In this document: in pieces, positions 1 to 9,503 of the stretch
How the letters are laid out: each line of letters begins with the position of its first letter
How positions within the stretch are numbered: position 1 is the first letter of the stretch
Assembly (NCBI RefSeq): GCF_040611135.1
Contig: NZ_JBEXNL010000017.1
Coordinates: 27,460-91,459 of the forward strand
DNA: 64,000 nt
From: Tsukamurella sp040611135
Lineage (GTDB): Bacteria > Actinomycetota > Actinomycetes > Mycobacteriales > Mycobacteriaceae
Direction of reading: 5' to 3'
Program-made: the position numbers and the translations under genes
Notes under the pieces: model-generated
Told to the model about the DNA's origin: nothing
Databases searched by the model: none
Seen by the model: the letters and a program-made list of their open reading frames with translations, nothing else

Positions 1-1436
1 TAGAGGATGCCCGACCGCGGGTAGTCGAAGGGCGAGCCCACGTCGAGGTGGCTCCATTCGATCTTCGCGTCGGGCTTCTTGCCGGTTGCGAGCGACGGGT
101 CGCGGTCCGGTTCGGTCGACGGTGCGCCGTCCGCGCGGGGCAGGCCCCACGATCCGGCGACCGTGTCGAAGGCGCCGCCGACGGCGAGGGTCGCCGAGGT
201 CAGCACCACCGTCGACTCGCCGAACAGCCGGGTGCGCAGCAACCCGCCCACCGACAGCGGCGCCACGTACAGCGTCCGGCGGAAGCCGCCGCCGCGGACC
301 GGGACGTCGGAGGTCCAGACCACGTCGCGGCGCTTCGCCTCGTCGGGCTCGTCGAAGGCGGTGAGGACGCGGACCGCGGTGTCGTGCACGTCGTCGAGGG
401 CCGTGAGAGCGGCGCTGCGTGCGGCCGCGGCGTCCGAGTCGAGGTTGGCTCCGCGCGCCGGGCCGACGGCGGTCCGGACGGCCCACGCGGCGTCGCGGAC
501 GGCCGCCAGGGCGGGCCCGGCACCGTCGGGCAGGCCCAGCCAGCGGCGCGTGCCGGACGCGTCCAACAGCTGGGTGAGCCCCTCGGAGGCGGCGACGAGC
601 GCGTCGGCGATCTCCTCCTCGACGAGTTTGCCCGCGCGACGGGCGGCGGCCGCGACCACGCTGCCGGTGAGCTCCGCGGTGGCGACGGAGGTGACCCGGT
701 CCACCAGCTCGTGCGCCTCGTCGACGACGACGGCGTCGTGGTCCGGCAGCACCTTGACCTCGGTCATCGCGTCGATGGCGAGGAGGGCGTGGTTGGTGAC
801 CACCACGTCGACCTGGCCCGTCTTCTTGCGCGCCGCCTCGGCGAAGCAATCCTGGCCGTAGGTGCAGTTGGTAGCGCCCAGGCACTCCCGCGCGCCGACG
901 CTGACCAGACGCCAGGACTGGTCGCCGACGGCGGGGGTCAGCTCGTCGCGGTCGCCGGTCTCGGTGTCGCTGCTCCACTCGCGCAGGCGTTTCATCTCGC
1001 GTCCCAGACGCGAGGCGGCGAACGGATCGAACAGTTCCTCGCTGTCCGGCTCGGAGGCCACCGAGCTGTGCAACTTGTTGAGGCACAGGTAGTTCCCGCG
1101 ACCCTTGAGGATCGCGAACTCGGGCTCACGGCCGAGGTCCTTCTTCAGTGCCTTGGCCAGGCGGGGCAGGTCGCGGTCCACCAGCTGCTGCTGCAGTGCG
1201 ATGGTCGCGGTGCTCACCACGACCGTCTTGCCGGAGGTCACGGCGTGCCGGATCGAGGGCACGAGGTAGGCCAGCGACTTGCCGGTGCCGGTGCCGGCCT
1301 GCACCGCGAGGTGCTCGCCGGTGTCGAGGGAGTGGGCCACGGCGGCGGCCATCCGCACCTGTCCGTCGCGCTTGCTGCCGCCGAGTGCGGTGACCGCGAT
1401 GTCCAGCAGCTTCGGCACGATCGGCGGTTCGGTCAC
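1..1436 (-). CDS. dinG: DinG/XPD-family ATP-dependent DNA helicase, 3' end outside window
   Basis: Superfamily 2 helicase of the DinG/XPD type, which unwinds damaged or structured DNA. Read on the minus strand from a GTG start (MTEPPIVPKLLDIAVTAL). Visible are a Walker A AGTGTGKS near residue 45, a VVDEAHEL Walker B, and four cysteines between the two (one in GNYLCLNK, three in ECLGATNCTYGQDCF) placed like the iron-sulfur ligands of XPD/DinG. About 478 codons are present and the C-terminal helicase motifs lie beyond base 1. In M. tuberculosis dinG neighbours pncB, from which it is separated here by 13 kb. The upstream LysR gene is on the same strand, 79 bp away. Identification is firm; the start is supported only by homology-like reading and a weak AGGA. 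Confidence 0.9.
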   Translation of the reverse strand, partial: MTEPPIVPKLLDIAVTALGGSKRDGQVRMAAAVAHSLDTGEHLAVQAGTGTGKSLAYLVPSIRHAVTSGKTVVVSTATIALQQQLVDRDLPRLAKALKKDLGREPEFAILKGRGNYLCLNKLHSSVASEPDSEELFDPFAASRLGREMKRLREWSSDTETGDRDELTPAVGDQSWRLVSVGARECLGATNCTYGQDCFAEAARKKTGQVDVVVTNHALLAIDAMTEVKVLPDHDAVVVDEAHELVDRVTSVATAELTGSVVAAAARRAGKLVEEEIADALVAASEGLTQLLDASGTRRWLGLPDGAGPALAAVRDAAWAVRTAVGPARGANLDSDAAAARSAALTALDDVHDTAVRVLTAFDEPDEAKRRDVVWTSDVPVRGGGFRRTLYVAPLSVGGLLRTRLFGESTVVLTSATLAVGGAFDTVAGSWGLPRADGAPSTEPDRDPSLATGKKPDAKIEWSHLDVGSPFDYPRSGIL

Positions 1437-1515
1437 CCGGAGATCCTACCGGCTGGGCGTCGTCGTGATCTCGCCCCGCTGCTCGGCGAGCGCCGCGAAC
1501 GGGACTGCCCCTGTT

Positions 1516-2403
1516 CTAGCGGTACTGCTCGGGCGTGAGGTGCTCGCGCAGGGTGCGGGTCATCGCGCCCGCCGCCGCCGACGGTGCCGCCCGTGTCGCG
1601 AGGGACAGGTTGGTCCGGGCGGACCGGGCGATCGGCACCGTCGACAATCCCGGGCGTCCGCCCGCCATCGAGGCCGTGAGCACCGCGACGCCGGCGCCGG
1701 CGGCCGCGAGTGCGAGGAGGGCCTCGGGGGAGTGGGCCTGGACCGCGGGCTCGACGGTGACGCGCTCCGCGGCGCACGTCATCGTCAGGGCCGTGCGGAC
1801 GCCGGTGCCGGAGGGAAGGCACAGCACCGTCGTGCCGGCGAGGTCCGCGCACGTGATCGACGGTGCTTCCGCCCACTCGTGGGACTCGGGGATCACCGCG
1901 GTCAGGGGCTCGCGGATGAGGCGGTGCGCCGCGAGGTCCCCCGGCAGCGATCCGGCGTGAGCGACCAGCGCCACGTCGAGCGCGCCGGTCATCAGGTCCG
2001 CGATCAACTCGTCCGAGTTGCCTTCGGTCACCTCGACGGTGACGGCCGGATGTGCCGCCCGGAACTCGGCGAAGCCCGCCAGGTAGCCGGGGATCGTGCA
2101 GCCGATGACGGTGCCCAGGCGCACGTGGCCGCGGACCACGCCGGTCAGCTCGTCCGCGACCGTGCGCACCGTCTCCACGGCCCCGAGCGCGGCGCGCGCG
2201 TGCGGGAGGAGCTCGGCGCCCTCGGTGGTGAGCCGGACGGTGCGCGACGCGCGTTCGAGGAGGCGGTGGCCGAGCTCGCGCTCGAGCTTGGCCACCTGCG
2301 CGGAGACCCCGGATTGTGCGACGTGCAGCGCCTCGGCGGCCGCGGTGAACGAGCCGTGGTCCGCGACCGCGACGAGATACCGGAGTTGATGCAGTTCCAT
2401 CAC
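1516..2403 (-). CDS. LysR-family transcriptional regulator
   Basis: A 295-residue LysR-type regulator. The winged HTH occupies residues 1-60 (LRYLVAVADHGSFTAAAEAL, then AQSGVSAQVAKLERELG), followed by a periplasmic-binding-like effector domain of normal length. Two Met codons are adjacent at the start and either could be used. It diverges from a small SnoaL-like gene 67 bp away, the classic arrangement in which the regulator controls itself and its neighbour. The shared interval contains a 7-bp inverted repeat. Effector unknown. Confidence 0.9.
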   Translation of the reverse strand: MMELHQLRYLVAVADHGSFTAAAEALHVAQSGVSAQVAKLERELGHRLLERASRTVRLTTEGAELLPHARAALGAVETVRTVADELTGVVRGHVRLGTVIGCTIPGYLAGFAEFRAAHPAVTVEVTEGNSDELIADLMTGALDVALVAHAGSLPGDLAAHRLIREPLTAVIPESHEWAEAPSITCADLAGTTVLCLPSGTGVRTALTMTCAAERVTVEPAVQAHSPEALLALAAAGAGVAVLTASMAGGRPGLSTVPIARSARTNLSLATRAAPSAAAGAMTRTLREHLTPEQYR

Positions 2404-2420
2404 TGATGATGATAGCTCGG

Positions 2421-2447
2421 ATCAGAATCAGCTGTTGGACTTCTGAT
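2421..2447. promoter_or_regulatory. Candidate LysR operator
   Basis: Perfect inverted repeat ATCAGAA-N13-TTCTGAT between the divergent LysR gene and the SnoaL-like gene. Position and symmetry suit a LysR recognition site; the link is inferred from context. Confidence 0.5.
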
Positions 2448-2470
2448 TGTGGCCGCCGCAGGATGGAGTC

Positions 2471-2830
2471 ATGACCGAGAACATCACCCCCCGCCAGATC
2501 GCCGAGACCTACTTCCGCTGCTGGGAGGCGAAGGATTTCGCGCCCCTCCGCCCCTACCTCGCGCCCGACTGTCGTTTCGTCGGAGTCTTCGGGGTGGCGG
2601 CCGGACCGGATGAGTTCCTGGCCGGCCTGAACGGCATGGCGCAAGCCACCGACTCGCTCGAGATTCTCGCCCGTCTCGCCGACGATCACGACGTCATCAC
2701 GTGGTTCGACCTGGGGCTGGGTGGCGCCCCGGCGACGGCGGTCGCGAACTGGACGCACGTGGAGAACGGCCTGATCACCGCGGTGAACGTGACCTTCGAC
2801 CCCCGCGAGATCCTGGCCGCCTCCGCCTGA
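2471..2830 (+). CDS. SnoaL/NTF2-like small protein
   Basis: A 119-residue protein with the pattern of the NTF2/SnoaL cone fold: an N-terminal helix (ITPRQIAETYFRCWEAKDFA), the typical 'LAPDCRFVG' strand and a C-terminal sheet ending VNVTFDPREIL. Family members are isomerases, cyclases, dehydratases or simple ligand binders, so no reaction can be assigned. The ATG at 2471 is chosen because GGATGGAG sits just upstream and homologous folds begin here; an upstream in-frame start would enter the operator region. It is the likely target of the divergent LysR regulator. Confidence 0.75.
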   Translation: MTENITPRQIAETYFRCWEAKDFAPLRPYLAPDCRFVGVFGVAAGPDEFLAGLNGMAQATDSLEILARLADDHDVITWFDLGLGGAPATAVANWTHVENGLITAVNVTFDPREILAASA

Positions 2831-2860
2831 GGGCTCCGATTCCGGGCCGCGCCGGCGGTT

Positions 2861-2938
2861 CTCCCACCCGTTTCGCGGGTGTCCGCGGGCTCCCACCCGT
2901 TTCGCGGCAGCCCACCTCGCGTGCGGGGTGGGCTGCCG
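2861..2938. terminator. Hairpin with an 18-nt direct repeat between convergent genes
   Basis: The region between the convergent SnoaL-like and TetR genes holds an 18-nt direct repeat (CTCCCACCCGTTTCGCGG at 2861 and 2890, 29-bp period). It is followed by a 12-bp perfect stem (2905-2916 with 2927-2938, 10-nt loop). There is no T-tract, as is common in actinobacterial terminators. A bidirectional terminator is the simplest reading. Confidence 0.5.
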
Positions 2939-2962
2939 TGCCAGGGGCGGGAGCAGTGGGCG

Positions 2963-3571
2963 CTACCGGGCCCGGACGCCGTCGGCGATCGCCGAGATGA
3001 ACACCTCGATGAGCCGATCGAGCTCCTGCGGCGTCGCCCCGAGGTCGCCGGGGCGCCACGCGAGTGCGAGCAGTCCGTTGACCGCGGCCCAGAGTGCCGT
3101 GGCAGTGCGATCCGGGTCCAGGTCAGCGCGCGCGAATCCCGTTGCCATACCCTCGCGCAACACGCCGGCGAGCTTCGCGTTCTGCTCGCGCGTGAGCTCG
3201 GCGATTCGGGCGACGGCGGCGGGAACGTCCGGCGGCTCGACGAGGATCCGGAACTCGTAGGGTCGCTCCCGGGCGAACCGCGCGTACTCGGCGGCCGCCA
3301 CCATGATCTTCGTCTCCGGGTCGCCCTCGGATCGGTACGCGGCGTCCATGTACGCGCGGTTCTCCTCCATCGCCTGCTCGGCGACGGCGGTGAGCAGGGC
3401 GGACCTGCCCCCGACCCGGTTGTAGATGGTCTGCACCGCGACATCGGCGCGTTCCGCCACGGACTCCAGCGTCATCGCCTCGGCGCCGTGTACCGCGACG
3501 ATCTCCCGCGCCGCGTCGATGACGGCCCGCCGGTTCGCCTCGGCTTTGCGTTGGGCGCGGGTCGGTTCCAT
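2963..3571 (-). CDS. TetR-family transcriptional regulator
   Basis: A 202-residue TetR-type repressor. The N-terminal HTH lies at about residues 10-55 (ANRRAVIDAAREIVAVHG, TLESVAERADVAVQTIYNRV), followed by a helical ligand-binding domain. The ATG at 3571 (MEPTRAQRKAEANRR) is preferred over an upstream in-frame start because the latter would run through the operator-like repeat. It is divergent from an alpha/beta hydrolase 71 bp away, so self-repression plus control of the hydrolase is likely. Confidence 0.88.
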   Translation of the reverse strand: MEPTRAQRKAEANRRAVIDAAREIVAVHGAEAMTLESVAERADVAVQTIYNRVGGRSALLTAVAEQAMEENRAYMDAAYRSEGDPETKIMVAAAEYARFARERPYEFRILVEPPDVPAAVARIAELTREQNAKLAGVLREGMATGFARADLDPDRTATALWAAVNGLLALAWRPGDLGATPQELDRLIEVFISAIADGVRAR

Positions 3572-3596
3572 GGCACGAGCGTAACGCATCACATTG

Positions 3597-3612
3597 TTGG
3601 AATCACTTCCAA
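3597..3612. promoter_or_regulatory. Candidate TetR operator
   Basis: Perfect inverted repeat TTGGAA-TCAC-TTCCAA in the 71-bp interval between tetR and the hydrolase, with partial further symmetry outside. The interval is markedly A+T-richer than its surroundings, as expected for overlapping divergent promoters. Confidence 0.55.
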
Positions 3613-3642
3613 TGTTGGTATCAAATCCAGTACTCTTGCCGC

Positions 3643-4536
3643 ATGAGCAGAGAAGACATCGCATTCGCGTCCGGAACCTCCCAGTGTGCGGCCTGGCTGT
3701 ACCGGCCCGAGGCGGCCGAGGGGGAACGGCGGCCGATCGTCGTCCTGGCCCACGGCCTCGGCGGTGTCAAGGAACAACGGCTCGACGCCTTCGCCGAACG
3801 GTTCACCGCGGCCGGCTACGCGTGCCTCGTCTTCGACTATCGGCACTTCGGCGCCAGCGGCGGCGAGCCGCGGCAGCTGCTGGACGTGGGGCTGCAGCGT
3901 GCGGACTGGCGCGCCGCGGTCGCCTTCGCGCGCACCCTCGACGGCGTGGACCTCGATCGGGTCGTCGTGTGGGGCACCTCGTTCGGCGGCGGGCACTCCA
4001 TCGTCACCGCCGCCGACGATCCGCGGATCGCGGCGGCCATCAGCCAGTGCCCATTCACGGACGGTCTCGCATCCTCGCTCGCGATTCCGCCACTGACCTC
4101 GGTGAAAGTCACCGTGCGGGCGATCCGGGACTTGCTCGGTGCTCGGATCGGCCGCGAGCCGCAGCGGGTGCCCACGTACGGTGCGCCGGGATCGACCGCG
4201 CTGATGACCTCACCCGATTCCGTGTCCGGTATGGAGGCGCTGAGCCCTCCCGGGGTGAGCCTTCCGCATGATGTCGCCGCCCGGTTCGCGCTGCAGATCA
4301 TGCGAGAGTTCCCCGGCCGGCGGATCAAGGACATTCAGTGCCCGCTGTTCCTCGCAATCTGCGAGAGGGACACCGTTGCTCCCGCCGGCCCGACGCGGAA
4401 GTACGCGGCGCAGGCGCGCGACGCAGACGTCAAGCTGTACGACGCCGGCCACTTCGACATCTACGTCGGCGACGACTTCGAGCGCAATGTCGCCGATCAG
4501 CTGGACTTCTTGCGGCGCCACGTCCCCCTCAGCTGA
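3643..4536 (+). CDS. Alpha/beta hydrolase
   Basis: A 297-residue alpha/beta-hydrolase-fold enzyme. The oxyanion segment is VVLAHGLGGVKEQRLDAFAE, the nucleophile elbow is WGTSFGGGHS (Ser in GTSFG), the acid probably lies in the CERDTVAP segment, and the C-terminal catalytic His is in DAGHFDIY. The pattern is that of the DUF1749/YcjY-like esterases with a cap insertion around residues 150-200. Substrate unknown. It ends 2 bp from the convergent glycerate kinase gene, with no room for a separate terminator. Confidence 0.85.
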   Translation: MSREDIAFASGTSQCAAWLYRPEAAEGERRPIVVLAHGLGGVKEQRLDAFAERFTAAGYACLVFDYRHFGASGGEPRQLLDVGLQRADWRAAVAFARTLDGVDLDRVVVWGTSFGGGHSIVTAADDPRIAAAISQCPFTDGLASSLAIPPLTSVKVTVRAIRDLLGARIGREPQRVPTYGAPGSTALMTSPDSVSGMEALSPPGVSLPHDVAARFALQIMREFPGRRIKDIQCPLFLAICERDTVAPAGPTRKYAAQARDADVKLYDAGHFDIYVGDDFERNVADQLDFLRRHVPLS

Positions 4537-4537
4537 C

Positions 4538-5656
4538 TCAGGAGATCGCGTCGCTGGGGATCGAGCGGCCAATGCGCTGGAGCAGGTCGGCGGCGTTGGC
4601 CATCGACCGCGCCGGGTCCGGCTCGAGTTCGGCGAGTGCCAGTGCGCGCTGGAAGCCCGCTGCGCGGATCTGGTCCGCGCCCAGGAGATTCCGTCCGGAC
4701 ACGGCGATCACCGGGATACCCGCGGCCCGGGCCGCCGCGGCGACGCCCACGGGGGCCTTGCCGTGCAGCGTCTGCTCGTCCAGCGAGCCCTCACCGGTCA
4801 CGACCAGGTCGGCACCGTCGAGCTGGGCGGCGAAGTCGACCAGCTCGAGCACGATGTCGACGCCCGGCCGCGCCTGCGCGCCCAGCACAGCCATCGCGCC
4901 GAAGGCGGTCCCGCCCGCGGCGCCCGCACCCGGGACGTCCCGGGCGTCGTGCCCGCCGGCAACGGTGAGGAGGTCGGCGAAGACCCGCAGCGCGGCGTCG
5001 AGCAGTGCCACGTCGCCCGAGGTCGCCCCCTTCTGCGGGCCGTAGATCGCGGCCGCGCCGTCGGGGCCGAGCAGGGGGTTGTCGACATCGCAGGCGAGGG
5101 TGAATCGGGCCTGCGCGGCCGCCGGGTGCAGGCCCGCCAGGTCCACGCGCGCGGCCCGGGCCAGCGCCGCGCCGCCGGAGGGGAGCGGGGCACCGTCGGC
5201 GTCGAAGATCGTGACCCCGAGGGCCTGGAGCATGCCCGCGCCGGCGTCGGTGGAGGCGCTGCCGCCGAGGCCGACCACGATGGACCGGGCCCCGTCGTCG
5301 AGGGCGTGCCGGATCACGGCGCCCAGTCCGAAGGTGCCGGCGCCCAGGGCATCCGGCACACCGTCGGGCAGTAGCTCGAGGCCGACGGCCGAGGCGAGCT
5401 CGACCACCGCGGTCTCGCCGCGCCGGGCGTACGAGGTGGAGACCGGGGCACCCGTGGGGCCGGTGGTCTCCACTCGGACCCGCGTCCACCCGGCGGCCAC
5501 CGCCGCGTCGACGGTGCCGTCGCCCCCGTCGGCGATGGGGGCGCGGCGCACCGTCCACTCCGGACGGGCCTCGGCGATGCCTCGCGCCAGGGCGTCGGCG
5601 ACCCCGACGGCCGAGAGCGAGCCCTTGAACTTGTCGGGCGCCAGCAGCACACGCAT
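4538..5656 (-). CDS. glxK: Glycerate kinase
   Basis: A 372-residue glycerate 2-kinase of the GarK/GlxK family, phosphorylating D-glycerate from the glyoxylate carboligase route. Diagnostic segments are the N-terminus MRVLLAPDKFKGSLSAVGVA, IADGGDGTVDA, VGLGGSASTDAGAGMLQALG and the C-terminal VTGEGSLDEQTLHGKAPVG. Length is normal for the family. It is the last gene of the minus-strand operon hyi-glxR-gcl-glxK, 9 bp after gcl, and supplies its final step. Confidence 0.94.
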   Translation of the reverse strand: MRVLLAPDKFKGSLSAVGVADALARGIAEARPEWTVRRAPIADGGDGTVDAAVAAGWTRVRVETTGPTGAPVSTSYARRGETAVVELASAVGLELLPDGVPDALGAGTFGLGAVIRHALDDGARSIVVGLGGSASTDAGAGMLQALGVTIFDADGAPLPSGGAALARAARVDLAGLHPAAAQARFTLACDVDNPLLGPDGAAAIYGPQKGATSGDVALLDAALRVFADLLTVAGGHDARDVPGAGAAGGTAFGAMAVLGAQARPGVDIVLELVDFAAQLDGADLVVTGEGSLDEQTLHGKAPVGVAAAARAAGIPVIAVSGRNLLGADQIRAAGFQRALALAELEPDPARSMANAADLLQRIGRSIPSDAIS

Positions 5657-5665
5657 GTCGACTCC

Positions 5666-7474
<1,809 letters not shown>

Positions 7475-7516
7475 GTCAGTACTCCAGTGTGGTTGTGGTC
7501 AGGGAGGTTTCGGGTG

Positions 7517-8398
7517 TCAGCTGCTGCGACCGGACAGGCGCTCGACGCCGCGCAGCAGCGCGGAGTGGTCGAGGCCGCCGTCGCCGTTGGCGCGGGCGGA
7601 GGCCATGAGCTGGGCGACGAGGCCGCCGAGCGGCGCGACGACGCCGGCCTCACGCGCGGCCGAGGTGACGATGCCGAGGTCCTTGTGGTGCAGCTCGATC
7701 CGGAAGCCGGGCTCGAACTCGCGGTCGAGCATCTTCTGCGCCTTCTGGTTCAGCACCGCGGAGCCCGCGAGGCCGCCGCCGAGGACCTGTACCGCGGCTG
7801 CGGTGTCGACGCCGTAGGCCTCGAGGAAGATGATCGCCTCGGCGAGGAGCTGGATGTTGCCCGCGACGATGAGCTGGTTGGCGGCCTTGACGGTCTGGCC
7901 GGAGCCGCTGGGGCCGACGTGCACGATGGTCTTGCCGACCACGTCGAGAACCGGCTTGGCGGCCTCGAAGTCAGCGGGAGCGCCGCCGACCATGATCGAC
8001 AGGACGGCGTTCACCGCGCCGGCCTCGCCGCCCGAGACGGGGGCGTCGATCAGCCGGAAGCCGCGCTCGGACGCCTGCTCCGCGAGGCGGGCGGTGACAT
8101 CGGGGCGGATGCTCGAGAAGTCGATGATCAGGGCGCCGGCGGGGGCGTTGTCGAAGACCCCGCCCTCACCCGCGAGGACGGCCTCGACGTCGGGAGAGTC
8201 CGGCACCATGACGGCGATGACCTCGGCGTCGGCGACCGCGTCGGCGATCGACGATGCGCAGCGGCCGCCCGCGTCGACGAGCGGCTTGGCCCGCTCCGGC
8301 GTGCGGTTGAAGCCGGCCACGGTGTGCCCGGCGTTCTGCAGGTGCACGGCCATGGGGCTGCCCATGATGCCGAGTCCGATGAAGGCGATGTTCGTCAT
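7517..8398 (-). CDS. glxR: 2-hydroxy-3-oxopropionate (tartronate semialdehyde) reductase
   Basis: A 293-residue beta-hydroxyacid dehydrogenase reducing tartronate semialdehyde to D-glycerate with NAD(P)H. It shows the Rossmann motif GLGIMGSPMA at residues 8-17, the substrate-binding signature DAPVSGGEAGA near 120, and the catalytic Lys in GQTVKAANQLIVAGN near 170. It lies between hyi and gcl in the operon. The gene name coincides with that of the unrelated corynebacterial CRP-like regulator GlxR; this is the enzyme. Confidence 0.94.
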   Translation of the reverse strand: MTNIAFIGLGIMGSPMAVHLQNAGHTVAGFNRTPERAKPLVDAGGRCASSIADAVADAEVIAVMVPDSPDVEAVLAGEGGVFDNAPAGALIIDFSSIRPDVTARLAEQASERGFRLIDAPVSGGEAGAVNAVLSIMVGGAPADFEAAKPVLDVVGKTIVHVGPSGSGQTVKAANQLIVAGNIQLLAEAIIFLEAYGVDTAAAVQVLGGGLAGSAVLNQKAQKMLDREFEPGFRIELHHKDLGIVTSAAREAGVVAPLGGLVAQLMASARANGDGGLDHSALLRGVERLSGRSS

Positions 8399-8425
8399 GA
8401 GGAGTTCCTTTGCTGGAAGAGGAGA

Positions 8426-9259
8426 TCAGGAGGCTGCGACGACGGCGTTGCGCTCGGTGACGGGGAGCCAGGCGAAGGGGTCGCTCTGGCTCTGCTTGTA
8501 CTCGAGGCCGATCGGGCCTCGGTACCCGACGCGCGCGAGGTGCGCGAGGTGTCCGTCGAGGTCGAGGGTGCCCGTGCCGGGCTCGCCGCGGCCGGGATCA
8601 TCGGCGATCTGGACGTGCCCGATGCGGCCCGCGTGGGCCTCGATAGCGGCACTCACGTCGTCGCCGTTGACCTGCAGGTGGTACAGGTCGGCCAGCAGGC
8701 GCAGCGCGTCGACGCCCTGTTCGTCGCGCACCCGGTCCATGACCGCGACCGCGTCGGCGGCGGTGCGCAGCGGGTAGCGCGGGGCCCCGCTCACGGGCTC
8801 GACGAGGACGACGGCGCCGGTGCGCGCCGCGGCGCGGCCCGCCGCGGCCAGGTTCTCGGCCGCGACGGCGTCCTGCTCCTCGGGCGCGACACCGTCGATC
8901 CGGTTGCCGTACAGGGCGTTGAAGGCGGGGGTGCCGAGGCGCTCGCCGATGCCGACGGTGACCTCGATGTTGTCGCGGAACTCGGCGACGCGGGCCGGAT
9001 CGGAGAGGATGCCGCGGTCGCCGTTCGGCATGTCGCCCGCGAAGAAGTTCAGGCCCGTGAGCTGCACGCCGGCGTCCTCGATCGCGGTCACGAAGGCGTC
9101 GACCTGGCGGTCGCCGGGGACGGCGGTGGCGAACGGCCACCAGAACTCGACGGCCTCGAAGCCGGCCTCGCGGACGGCGCGGGGGCGCTCGAGGACGGGC
9201 AGATCGGCCAGCAGGATCGAGCAGTTGACCGTGTACTTGGCGGGGGCGTTGGCGCTCAT
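8426..9259 (-). CDS. hyi: Hydroxypyruvate isomerase
   Basis: A 277-residue TIM-barrel protein of the AP-endonuclease-2/Hyi family, interconverting hydroxypyruvate and tartronate semialdehyde. Recognisable segments are YTVNCSILLADLPVLERPRAV at the N-terminus, FNALYGNRIDG, LVEPVSG, LLADLYHLQVNGDD with metal-binding residues, and GHVQIADDPGRGEPGTG. First gene of the glyoxylate operon; its promoter is visible about 100 bp upstream. A CTCCTT-type ribosome-binding complement (AAGGAGCC on the coding strand) precedes the start. Confidence 0.92.
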   Translation of the reverse strand: MSANAPAKYTVNCSILLADLPVLERPRAVREAGFEAVEFWWPFATAVPGDRQVDAFVTAIEDAGVQLTGLNFFAGDMPNGDRGILSDPARVAEFRDNIEVTVGIGERLGTPAFNALYGNRIDGVAPEEQDAVAAENLAAAGRAAARTGAVVLVEPVSGAPRYPLRTAADAVAVMDRVRDEQGVDALRLLADLYHLQVNGDDVSAAIEAHAGRIGHVQIADDPGRGEPGTGTLDLDGHLAHLARVGYRGPIGLEYKQSQSDPFAWLPVTERNAVVAAS

Positions 9260-9365
9260 GAGTGGCTCCTTCTTCAGGCAGGACGTACGGCGGTGCAGGT
9301 TCGGGCGAGGTCCGATTCGACCTGCTAGCTTTCGCCTGTTGGAAAGATCATTTCCGTACTATGGA

Positions 9366-9395
9366 ATTGTGGCATGTGATGAGAGTCACGTCAAC
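9366..9395 (-). promoter_or_regulatory. Promoter of hyi-glxR-gcl-glxK with CRP/GlxR-like site
   Basis: On the minus strand a TTGACG -35 box (9389-9394) is 17 bp from a CACAAT -10 box (9366-9371). Between them lies TGTGA-N6-TCACG in top-strand reading, close to the CRP/GlxR consensus TGTGA-N6-TCACA. A 26-bp block at 9370-9395 is almost repeated upstream of uraD. Just downstream of the -10 are GGAAA-N5-TTTCC (9341-9355) and TTCC-N7-GGAA (9352-9366), possible repressor sites. Confidence 0.6.
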
Positions 9396-9433
9396 CCCTT
9401 GCGCGGGGTTGCTCCAGGCCGGCCCGGAGACGA

Positions 9434-9473
9434 CGAAGCCGGAGTGCGCGTCGGGATGCGCACTCCGGCTTCG
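9434..9473. terminator. Strong intrinsic terminator hairpin of the urate operon
   Basis: A perfect 16-bp stem (9434-9449 with 9458-9473) with an 8-nt loop, 30 bp beyond the stop codon of the permease on the minus strand. No U-tract. It insulates the urate operon from the glyoxylate promoter that follows. Confidence 0.75.
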
Positions 9474-9503
9474 GGGTCGACGGTGCCGTCGGGCCGGTTC
9501 GGC

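Noticed and set aside
48..1538. Plus-strand open frame opposite dinG
   Set aside because: The minus strand carries Walker A, DEAH and iron-sulfur cysteines of DinG; the plus-strand translation is repetitive.
7517..8398. glxR as the CRP-like regulator GlxR that would bind the shared promoter site
   Set aside because: The protein is plainly a beta-hydroxyacid dehydrogenase; no CRP-family gene lies in the window.
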